Source: Actinomycetota bacterium
Lineage (GTDB): Bacteria > Actinomycetota > Acidimicrobiia > Acidimicrobiales > Ilumatobacteraceae
NCBI GenBank assembly: GCA_018882725.1
Contig: VERK01000129.1
Location: 1-6,513 of the forward strand
DNA: 6,513 nt
Direction: 5' to 3'
Both the position numbers and the translations under genes were made by a program. A model generated the notes under the pieces. The model did no database searches and had not been told where the DNA came from. It was given only the letters and a program-made list of their open reading frames with translations. Positions 1 to 5,456 of this stretch are shown piece after piece (the first letter of the stretch is position 1; every line of letters starts with the position of its first letter).

Positions 1-1129
1 TGCGCACCGTGCCCGGGGTGATCCCGGCCACCGCCAATTCGTCGGGCGTGAGTCCGGCGTGCGTGGTCGACGCCGGATGGGTCACCAAGGTCTCGGGGCC
101 GCCCATCGACGTGGCCGGTCGGCACAACCGCACCGCTTCCACGAAACGTGCCCCGGCCTCGCGGCCACCGGCCAATTCGAACGCCAGCACTCCCCCGAAC
201 TGCGTGTACTGCCGTTGTGCCAAGGCGAACTGCGGATGCGATTCGAGACGCGGGTGGCGAACCCAGTTCACGGCCCGATGCGCCTCGAGCGCACGACCCA
301 CCGCCACCGCGGTCTGCTCTTGCTGACGCAACCGCGGACCGAGTGTGCGCAATCCGCGCAGACCGTTCATCGCGTCGAACGGTGACGCGCACGCACCTTG
401 CAACACCGCAAAACCCCACAACGCGTCGATGAGATCGCGCTCGCCGGCCACCACGCCGAGCGTCGCGTCGTTGTGACCCGCCATGGCCTTGGTGGCCGAG
501 TGAATCACCAACTGCACACCGTGCTCCAACGGTCGCACACCGAGCGGAGTCGCCAACGTGGAGTCGACCGCGGTGATGGGACCCTTGATGGCGCCCAACT
601 CGTCGAGATCGACCAGATCGAGTAACGGATTGGCCGGTGTCTCGGCCAGCACCAGCATCGTGCGACCCGGAATCACCGCCTCGGCGAACGCGCCCGGTTT
701 GGTTCCGTCCACGAACGTGACGTCGATGCCGAAACGCGGACACACACCGGCCAGCAACTGCGTGGTGCCGCCGTACGCCTGCTTCTGCGCCACCACGTGA
801 TCGCCCTTGCTGCACAACCCGAGCACCACACCAGTGATCGCACCCATGCCCGAAGCGAACGCGCGCGCGGCTTCGGCACCTTCCAACTCGGCCACCGCCG
901 CTTCGAACGCGTTGATGGTGGGATTGCCGTGGCGGCTGTAGAACTCGGTGGCACGCGACGAATGCGCCATGCGCTGCCCGTCGGCCAGGGTGTCGATCTC
1001 GAAGGTGGTGGATGCCCACAGGACCGGGGCCATCGCACGAATACCCGGTGTACGGCCACTGTGCACGGCTGTGGTCTCGGGATGCGCGGCCTTGTCGGCT
1101 CCGGTGTTCGACGGCTCGGTCACGGACAT
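1..1129 (-). CDS. Cys/Met-metabolism PLP-dependent enzyme (cystathionine gamma-synthase/lyase family), C-terminus cut off by window edge
   Basis: This reading frame is open from the ATG at 1129 to the left edge (376 codons) with no stop, so the 3' end lies outside the window. The fold-type I signature of the trans-sulfuration family is clear. It has YSRHGNPT at residues 64-71 (the Tyr and Arg that contact PLP phosphate), SGMGA at 93-97, YGGT at 119-122, VDSTLATP at 188-195 (Asp189 pairs with the PLP pyridine N) and the Schiff-base lysine in HSATK (Lys214). SMGGPETLVTHPAS lies at 341-354. Only the terminal segment that normally ends in RLSVGLE is missing, perhaps 10-20 residues. Family members make or split cystathionine, release methanethiol from methionine, or sulfhydrylate acylhomoserine. 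The visible residues do not decide between these, so no symbol is given. The protein is cytosolic, with no signal peptide. The start is supported by the conserved VHSG segment beginning about 20 residues in. No clear Shine-Dalgarno is visible. It is transcribed divergently from the regulator starting at 1282. Confidence 0.93.
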   Translation of the reverse strand, partial: MSVTEPSNTGADKAAHPETTAVHSGRTPGIRAMAPVLWASTTFEIDTLADGQRMAHSSRATEFYSRHGNPTINAFEAAVAELEGAEAARAFASGMGAITGVVLGLCSKGDHVVAQKQAYGGTTQLLAGVCPRFGIDVTFVDGTKPGAFAEAVIPGRTMLVLAETPANPLLDLVDLDELGAIKGPITAVDSTLATPLGVRPLEHGVQLVIHSATKAMAGHNDATLGVVAGERDLIDALWGFAVLQGACASPFDAMNGLRGLRTLGPRLRQQEQTAVAVGRALEAHRAVNWVRHPRLESHPQFALAQRQYTQFGGVLAFELAGGREAGARFVEAVRLCRPATSMGGPETLVTHPASTTHAGLTPDELAVAGITPGTVR

Positions 1130-1174
1130 CAGTCAACCAAGACCGACCCCGGCCGAGCCCAGGAATTCAGGTTT

Positions 1175-1189
1175 CCCGAAAAGTTCGGG
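1175..1189. repeat. Perfect inverted repeat CCCGAA-AAG-TTCGGG, possible operator
   Basis: Two 6-bp arms (1175-1180 and 1184-1189) flank a 3-bp spacer. The repeat lies in the divergent intergenic region, 46 bp upstream of the PLP-enzyme start and 92 bp upstream of the regulator start. There is no T-run after it, so it is not a classical terminator. A dimeric regulator site is possible but unproven. Confidence 0.4.
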
Positions 1190-1197
1190 CGAAAAGT
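1177..1197 (+). repeat. Direct repeat CGAAAAGT x2 with 13-bp period
   Basis: CGAAAAGT occurs at 1177-1184 and again at 1190-1197. If 3 more bases are included, the 11-mers differ at one position (CGAAAAGTTCG, CGAAAAGTGCG). Tandem direct half-sites are the usual form of OmpR/PhoB-family operators, and the downstream gene is of that family, so autoregulation is an attractive guess. The 13-bp spacing is longer than the 10-11 bp usual for the family. Confidence 0.35.
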
Positions 1198-1231
1198 GCG
1201 AGGGACCGCGACGGTCGTCCTCTCTCTCGGT

Positions 1232-1248
1232 GTCCGCAGCGTGCGGAC
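1232..1248. repeat. Perfect inverted repeat GTCCGCA-GCG-TGCGGAC, possible operator
   Basis: Seven-bp arms (1232-1238 and 1242-1248) surround a 3-bp centre. The repeat sits 33 bp before the start of the winged-helix regulator and 22 bp before its ribosome binding site. It could be a repressor site or a hairpin in the 5' leader. No poly-T follows it. Confidence 0.4.
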
Positions 1249-1267
1249 GACACAACACCACACAGCC

Positions 1268-1276
1268 GAGAAAGGA
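1268..1276 (+). promoter_or_regulatory. Ribosome binding site of the winged-helix regulator
   Basis: GAGAAAGGA ends 5 nt before the ATG at 1282. It fixes the start of the regulator at 1282 rather than at the in-frame ATG at 1012, because the intervening in-frame codons overlap the N-terminal half of the divergent PLP gene and resemble no receiver sequence. It is the only good Shine-Dalgarno in the window. Confidence 0.7.
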
Positions 1277-1281
1277 TTCTC

Positions 1282-2067
1282 ATGTCATCCCGCAACGATC
1301 GTCGCCCCTTGGTGTCGGTCCCCGACGCCGCACCCCGAGCCCTGGTGGCCTTGGCCCATCATTCGGATCGCCGCACCACCGAGAACGCGCTGTCACTGGC
1401 CGGTTTCACCGTGCGCGCGACCGACGACCTCACCACGCTCGACGCTCTGGTCGATTCGTTCGAACCAGAAATCGTCGTGCTCGACACTCGCGAAGCACAC
1501 CCGAGCGCGGAGCCATTCGTGGAGACGATCAGACGTTCTCCCGACGTGTACTCGATCGTGGTCGGTGCCGACTCGCGCGAGCAGCGACTGTCGGCACTCG
1601 AACGCGGGAACGACGACGTGGTCTCGTCGGAGGTGACCCCCGAAGAGATCGCTCTGCGTTGCCGGTCGATGGTCATGCGCGCGCGTCGCCATCGTGCGGT
1701 CGAAGAAGTGAGCACCAGCAAGAACTTGGTGTTCGGACCTCTCTCGATCGACACCGGCCGCCGCGAGATCAAGGTGAACGGTCATCTCATCGCGGCCACT
1801 CGCCTCGAGTACGACTTGTTCGCCCGTCTCTGCGAGACACCGTTCGAGGTGACGAGCCGCGCCGCTCTGATCGAGTCGGTGTGGGGCCCCAATTGGTACG
1901 GCGACACCCATGTGGTGGACGTACACCTGTCGAACCTGCGTCGCAAACTTCGTCATCGCGCCAGCGACGTGCAGTTCATGCACACCGTGCGTGGCGTGGG
2001 GTTCCGGTTGTCGGACGACATGTTCGCGAATCGCCGGTTGCGTCCGCTGACCGCGCGCAGTGCGTAA
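1282..2067 (+). CDS. OmpR/PhoB-type winged-helix regulator with a degenerate (pseudo) receiver domain
   Basis: This is a 261-residue transcription factor. Residues about 19-136 follow the receiver pattern, with a hydrophobic first strand, EIVVLDT placing Asp68 at the phospho-acceptor position, then IVVGAD and a terminal helix. Residues about 148-244 are a winged-helix effector domain: LVFGPLSIDTGRREIKVNG, TRLEYDLFARL, the recognition-helix segment VDVHLSNLRRKL at 213-224, and the wing HTVRGVGFRL at 234-243. The receiver is atypical. The acidic pair that binds Mg2+ is replaced by the AHHSD stretch at 25-29, the switch Thr/Ser is Gly/Ala (VGAD), and the conserved Lys after strand 5 is missing (DVVSSEV). 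Phosphorylation by a standard histidine kinase is therefore doubtful, and no kinase gene is adjacent. Target genes are unknown; the repeats at 1175-1197 and 1232-1248 make autoregulation or control of the divergent PLP gene possible. Its stop lies 3 bp from the imuB stop. Confidence 0.9.
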   Translation: MSSRNDRRPLVSVPDAAPRALVALAHHSDRRTTENALSLAGFTVRATDDLTTLDALVDSFEPEIVVLDTREAHPSAEPFVETIRRSPDVYSIVVGADSREQRLSALERGNDDVVSSEVTPEEIALRCRSMVMRARRHRAVEEVSTSKNLVFGPLSIDTGRREIKVNGHLIAATRLEYDLFARLCETPFEVTSRAALIESVWGPNWYGDTHVVDVHLSNLRRKLRHRASDVQFMHTVRGVGFRLSDDMFANRRLRPLTARSA

Positions 2068-2070
2068 TCG

Positions 2071-3693
2071 CTACTGGTACTCGGCGGTGATCCACCACCG
2101 ACCCGCGGCCACTTCGGCCAGATAGGCCCGTGTCTCGTCGGCGTCGCGCACGAGCAACTGGAATCGCGCCGCTCGACGAGCCCGGGTGTCCCACCAGCGT
2201 TCGTCGACCGGCCACGGCCCGGCCCACGACACCACGGGGCAACGGCGATCGCCCAACAGCAACGTGCACGGTGCCGCACTGACCACACCGCGTCCACTCA
2301 CCGACACCGTGCGATCGTGTTGGTCGAGTACCGACACGGCGATGGGTTGGGCGTGCACCACGGTGGGCGATGGCGCGGGCAACGCCCCGGGCCAGGGTGG
2401 AGCATCGGTGGGTCGTTCGACCGCGAGTCGACCATCGGCACCGAGTTCGGCCACCGGTACGAGTTCGTACACCTGATGCGGATCGCGACCACCACGCCAC
2501 GACGCCACATCGACCGATCGCGGACCCAACAGACCGATGAGACGTGTGATGGTCTTGACCGCGGCGTCGTCGGCCTGTGAACGCTCACCCCAGAAACCCA
2601 TCTGCGTTCCGGAGTCGTGACGTACGTCGGTGGGTGTGATGCGCAACAACACGATGCCAGCCGACGGCGGATCGTCACCGTTGATCCAGCCGTCGAGTTG
2701 CCAACGCACACGATCGACCAGAGCCGAAGCACGCAACCCCTCGGAGCGATACCACACTCGCCGCGAGACGTCACCGTGATCGGATTCGGCCTCGACGATC
2801 ACGCGTGTGCAAACCTGACCGTGATCGATGAGATGTCCGTCGAGCCGATCGGCCAACGCCTTGGCCGCGAACACCAGCATGTCGAGTTGTGGCACCGGAT
2901 CGTCGAAGATCTGTTCGACGCTGAGATCGTCGGGAGGTGCGGCCGCCGATGGTGGCGTGTCGTCGGCTCCGGTGGCCAGACGATGCAGACGCTCGCCCAG
3001 AGCGCCGAAGCGATCGAACAGATGCACGGGCGACAACGCCGCCACATCACCCAGACACGCCAAACCCAGTCGTTCGAGCAGATCGACGAGTTGCGGATCG
3101 CAGCCAGCCGTGGCGGCCAGCACCGACACCGGATGCGGGGCGAGGAACTCGGTGGTTCGTTCGGTGGGCACCACCACCGGCTGGCCACGTTGCACCGCGA
3201 GCCGCGCCGCGAGTGTGGCGGCCAACCGACCATCGGCGATACCGATACCGAAACCACCGCCGGCCACGGCGGCATCGGTCAGACCGTGCACCGCGAGCTG
3301 ACTCAGACGTTGTGCGAGTGCGTCGTCACCACCCACGTAACGCGATGGCCCGCGCGTGGCCATGAGTAGGCATCCTGGCGACTCGACGTCGAGCAACGGA
3401 ACGAGTGAACCGACCGAACGCACCACCGGTTCGAAACAGCGCGCATCGCGATCGGGGTCGTGCGGTACCAGTACGAGGTGTGGACACGCACCCTGAGCCT
3501 GACGTTTGCGTTGACCCGCGCGCACACCATCGCGTTCGGCCGCGGGCGAACAGCACACCACACGCTGCGCGTGCAGAACGGCCAGCGGTGCGTGCGGATC
3601 GAACTGCGGACCCCGACCGGCGCGTCCGGAGAGAACAGCCGCCGTGAGCGGCCAGGCCGGGCTCCAGACCACGGCACAACGCGGCGGTGTCAT
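2071..3693 (-). CDS. imuB: ImuB, catalytically inactive Y-family polymerase-like mutasome protein
   Basis: This 540-residue protein is the hub of the SOS mutagenesis complex. In the known system it links ImuA' and the error-prone polymerase DnaE2 to the beta clamp. The Y-family architecture is visible: palm/fingers at about 5-195, a helix-hairpin-helix-like stretch (LLERLGLACLGDVAAL) at 205-220, a little-finger region at about 255-395, and the ImuB-specific C-terminus ending in WAGPWPVDERWW (490-501) and GRWWITAEY. Polymerase catalytic carboxylates are absent. The first motif reads VVWSPAWPL where active enzymes have a DMDAF-type sequence, and the second reads ESPGCLLMATRGPSRYVGG in place of the SxDE motif. 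A likely clamp-binding peptide, QMGFWG, lies at 364-369, matching the QLPLWG-type motif of mycobacterial ImuB in place and form. The ATG at 3693 follows the imuA' stop after one base (TGA-C-ATG), so translational coupling is likely and the upstream in-frame ATG at 3810 is rejected. Expression should follow the LexA box before imuA'. Confidence 0.92.
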   Translation of the reverse strand: MTPPRCAVVWSPAWPLTAAVLSGRAGRGPQFDPHAPLAVLHAQRVVCCSPAAERDGVRAGQRKRQAQGACPHLVLVPHDPDRDARCFEPVVRSVGSLVPLLDVESPGCLLMATRGPSRYVGGDDALAQRLSQLAVHGLTDAAVAGGGFGIGIADGRLAATLAARLAVQRGQPVVVPTERTTEFLAPHPVSVLAATAGCDPQLVDLLERLGLACLGDVAALSPVHLFDRFGALGERLHRLATGADDTPPSAAAPPDDLSVEQIFDDPVPQLDMLVFAAKALADRLDGHLIDHGQVCTRVIVEAESDHGDVSRRVWYRSEGLRASALVDRVRWQLDGWINGDDPPSAGIVLLRITPTDVRHDSGTQMGFWGERSQADDAAVKTITRLIGLLGPRSVDVASWRGGRDPHQVYELVPVAELGADGRLAVERPTDAPPWPGALPAPSPTVVHAQPIAVSVLDQHDRTVSVSGRGVVSAAPCTLLLGDRRCPVVSWAGPWPVDERWWDTRARRAARFQLLVRDADETRAYLAEVAAGRWWITAEYQ

Positions 3694-3694
3694 G

Positions 3695-4417
3695 TCAGCC
3701 GGTGCGGCGCAACGGAACGACGGCGCCTTCGTGCACCACGGGTTCGAGTGCTCCGGTGGGCCCGGGCAACCACACGTCGTGACACGTGCTGCGAGCGTGA
3801 CGGCGGCCATCGAGTTGCAACGACACGCGTCGCCTGTGCAGATGACCGTGACCGTGGCCCAGACCTTCCCACTCGTGCACCGATGACACGAGTTGCAGAT
3901 CGATGCTCAATGCACCCGCTGAACCCACCACCACCAACACACCACCGCGTGATTGCACGCGCGTTTGCAGACGGCGCGCGAGTGACGGCGGCAGCGCGGC
4001 CGTGGTGGCTCGCGACAGCACCACCACATCGACACCATCGACGAGCGCACTGAGTGCATTGGGAGCATCGGCGTCGGCGAGTGTGCTGATGAACACCGTG
4101 CGCGACACCGCCACACCGAGTTCGGTGGCGGCGGCAACACCGAGTTCGGGAATGCCCACCACACCGGCCCACGAACCACCTTGGGTGGGCGCGACCATGA
4201 GCGCGAGCGCACACGACATGGCGGCCGTGCCCGTGCACTGCACGGTGTGACCGCGCGTGAGCGCCGGAACCAGTGGCTGCAACACGGAATGCACCGGCAA
4301 GGTGCGTTCGCGCGCGAGGGTGAGTGGCGCGTGTTCGCCCACCACGGCGCGCACAGCCCGTTGACGCTCGGCCGGGGGCAGATCGGCGAGGGTGCGACGG
4401 ACGGACTCGAGGGCCAT
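3695..4417 (-). CDS. imuA': ImuA', RecA-like partner of ImuB
   Basis: This 240-residue protein is the first gene of the imuA'-imuB operon. ImuA' is a RecA/SulA-related protein needed with ImuB and DnaE2 for damage-induced mutagenesis in mycobacteria. Visible features are an N-terminal helical part, LPVHSVLQPLVPALTRGHTVQCTG at 40-63, then GTAAMSCALALM where RecA has its Walker A (no GKT, so ATP binding by the classical loop is unlikely). GSWAGVVGIPELGVAAATELGV lies at 81-102 and is characteristic of the group, and a Walker-B-like strand VDVVVLS is at 129-135. A His-rich GHGHGHLHRRR segment (187-197) precedes the C-terminal strand VSLQLDGRR. The C-terminus is the part expected to contact ImuB. 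The ATG at 4417 is favoured because a TAGTGT hexamer lies exactly 7 nt upstream with a LexA box behind it, giving a leaderless SOS transcript. The identification rests on sequence pattern, operon with imuB and the SOS box together. Confidence 0.88.
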   Translation of the reverse strand: MALESVRRTLADLPPAERQRAVRAVVGEHAPLTLARERTLPVHSVLQPLVPALTRGHTVQCTGTAAMSCALALMVAPTQGGSWAGVVGIPELGVAAATELGVAVSRTVFISTLADADAPNALSALVDGVDVVVLSRATTAALPPSLARRLQTRVQSRGGVLVVVGSAGALSIDLQLVSSVHEWEGLGHGHGHLHRRRVSLQLDGRRHARSTCHDVWLPGPTGALEPVVHEGAVVPLRRTG

Positions 4418-4424
4418 GGTGGCG

Positions 4425-4430
4425 ACACTA
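4425..4430 (-). promoter_or_regulatory. Likely -10 element (TAGTGT) of the imuA'-imuB operon
   Basis: TAGTGT on the minus strand fits TANNNT and ends 7 nt before the imuA' ATG, the spacing expected of a leaderless actinobacterial transcript. The LexA box abuts it directly on the upstream side, so it would fill the -10/-35 spacer. The hexamer one 17-nt spacer upstream (GAAAAC) is not a good -35. Confidence 0.55.
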
Positions 4431-4446
4431 TCGAACAGGTGTTCGA
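4431..4446. promoter_or_regulatory. LexA-binding SOS box TCGAAC-AGGT-GTTCGA
   Basis: The box is a perfect palindrome outside the 4-bp centre and matches the mycobacterial/actinobacterial SOS consensus TCGAAC(N4)GTTCGA. It lies 13 nt upstream of the imuA' start, between likely promoter elements, where LexA would block RNA polymerase. It predicts DNA-damage induction of imuA'-imuB. It also sits 107 bp upstream of the divergent SDR gene, but there is no sign that it controls that gene. Confidence 0.9.
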
Positions 4447-4474
4447 TGTTTTCCCGTCACGACATCGGGCCGGC

Positions 4475-4496
4475 GCGGCATCGGGACATCTGCCGC
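4475..4496. repeat. Short inverted repeat GCGGCA-N10-TGCCGC in the imuA'/SDR divergent region
   Basis: Six-bp arms lie at 4475-4480 and 4491-4496. A second pairing is possible between ATCGGG (4464-4469 or 4480-4485) and CCCGAT (4498-4503). The repeat is 57 bp upstream of the SDR start. GC-rich sequence gives such repeats by chance, so the functional value is doubtful. Confidence 0.25.
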
Positions 4497-4553
4497 ACCC
4501 GATCAGGAGATTCGCCGGCGGGGTCGTTGCCACGAACCAACTACGACCAGGTC

Positions 4554-5456
4554 ATGACGACTTCTCCCAACCATCAACAGCCCGCCCCGAGCCGCCACCC
4601 CGCCCTCGGACACGCCCGACCCGACCTGGTGGTGGTCACCGGTGCCGGCGGCATCGGACTCGCCGTGGCCCGCCGACTAGGCGCTGGTCGACCCATCGTG
4701 TTGGCCGATCGCGACGTCGCACATCTGCGTCATGGTGCGGCGTTGTTACGTCACGACGGCCACGTGGTGCACGAGGTACCCACCGATGTGGCCGAACCGG
4801 CCGCGGTGGCGCATCTCGCCGCAACGGCCCAGCAGCTCGGTGTGCCACGGGTGATCGTGCACACCGCCGGCCTGTCACCCGTGCAGGCACCACCCGCACG
4901 GCTGGTTGCCGTCGACGTGTTGGGAACCGCGCTCATGATCGATGCGTTCGCCGAGATCGTCGAACCCGGTGCGGTGATGGTGTGCATCGCGTCGATCGCC
5001 GGTGCGTTGACTCCCCTCCCCGCTCACGACGAGAACCTCTTGGCCACCACTCCCACCAAAGACCTCGCCCGCCTCACGCTTCTCGATCCCAAACATCTCG
5101 ACGGATCACGGGCGTACGGAGTGGCCAAACGAGCCAACCAGTTGCGTGTACAGGCCGCTGCGGTGCCGTGGGGCCGCAAAGGTGCGCGCATCGTGTCGGT
5201 GAGCCCGGGCATCGTGGCCACGCCCATGGCCACGGCCGAATTCGAGAGCCCGTCGGGGTCGGTCATGCGCCAGATGATCGAAGCCTCCGCCCTCCAACGC
5301 ATCGGAACACCCGAGGACATCGCGGCGGTGGTCGACTTCGTGGCCAGCCCGAACGCCGCTTTTCTCACGGGAATCGACGTGATCGCCGATGGTGGAACCG
5401 TGGCCGCAATGCGCACGGTGGGAGCGTCGCTCGAAGATCTGGTGAGCGTCGGCTAG
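4554..5456 (+). CDS. Short-chain dehydrogenase/reductase (SDR), substrate unknown
   Basis: This 300-residue cytosolic NAD(P)-dependent oxidoreductase has a Rossmann fold. The cofactor loop is VVTGAGGIG (27-35), one residue shorter than the textbook TGxxxGxG. Asp52 in VLADRD, at the end of strand 2, favours NAD(H). HTAGLSPVQA (103-112) replaces the NNAG motif. Catalytic residues are Ser147 (IASIAG) and Tyr188/Lys192 (YGVAK), followed by SPGIVATPM (217-225), GTPEDIA (251-257) and FLTGIDVIADGG (270-281). The 41-residue gap between Ser and Tyr (usually about 13) is a real insertion, residues about 151-187; a similar spacing occurs in 3-alpha-hydroxysteroid dehydrogenase/carbonyl reductase-type SDRs. 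From memory, actinobacterial SDRs with this HTAGLSP signature are common but uncharacterised. The ATG at 4554 gives a 23-residue lead before the fold; upstream in-frame codons do not look coding. There is no good Shine-Dalgarno, and TACGAC at 4542-4547 could be a weak -10 of a leaderless transcript. It converges on, and overlaps by 4 bp, the B12-binding regulator. Confidence 0.9.
   Translation: MTTSPNHQQPAPSRHPALGHARPDLVVVTGAGGIGLAVARRLGAGRPIVLADRDVAHLRHGAALLRHDGHVVHEVPTDVAEPAAVAHLAATAQQLGVPRVIVHTAGLSPVQAPPARLVAVDVLGTALMIDAFAEIVEPGAVMVCIASIAGALTPLPAHDENLLATTPTKDLARLTLLDPKHLDGSRAYGVAKRANQLRVQAAAVPWGRKGARIVSVSPGIVATPMATAEFESPSGSVMRQMIEASALQRIGTPEDIAAVVDFVASPNAAFLTGIDVIADGGTVAAMRTVGASLEDLVSVG

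Noticed and set aside
1012..1281. N-terminal extension of the regulator from the in-frame ATG at 1012
   Set aside because: It overlaps the divergent PLP gene and crosses the intergenic repeats. The good ribosome binding site and receiver start favour 1282.
797..1636. 279-residue plus-strand open frame across the PLP gene and the regulator
   Set aside because: It runs antisense through the PLP enzyme start, then out of frame through the regulator. It matches no family.
1393..1983. 196-residue minus-strand open frame inside the winged-helix regulator
   Set aside because: It is antisense to a well-supported gene with RBS and domain structure.
2068..2070. Terminator between the regulator and imuB
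   Set aside because: There are only 3 bp between stops and no hairpin with a T-run on either strand near the junction.
2617..3369. 250-residue plus-strand open frame opposite imuB
   Set aside because: It is a shadow of imuB caused by high GC and codon phase. The residue mix is biased (Arg, Gln, His), it has no recognisable motif, and imuB is certain on the other strand.
3694..3810. N-terminal extension of ImuB to the ATG at 3810
   Set aside because: The 39 added residues overlap imuA' and look non-homologous. The ATG one base after the imuA' stop gives the normal ImuB N-terminus.
4431..4446. LexA control of the divergent SDR gene
   Set aside because: The box is 107 bp from the SDR start and tightly fitted to the imuA' promoter. 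Nothing in the sequence links it to the SDR.
4392..4553. N-terminal extension of the SDR to the ATG at 4392
   Set aside because: It would cross the LexA box and imuA' start, and the residues are Arg/Cys-rich without SDR character.
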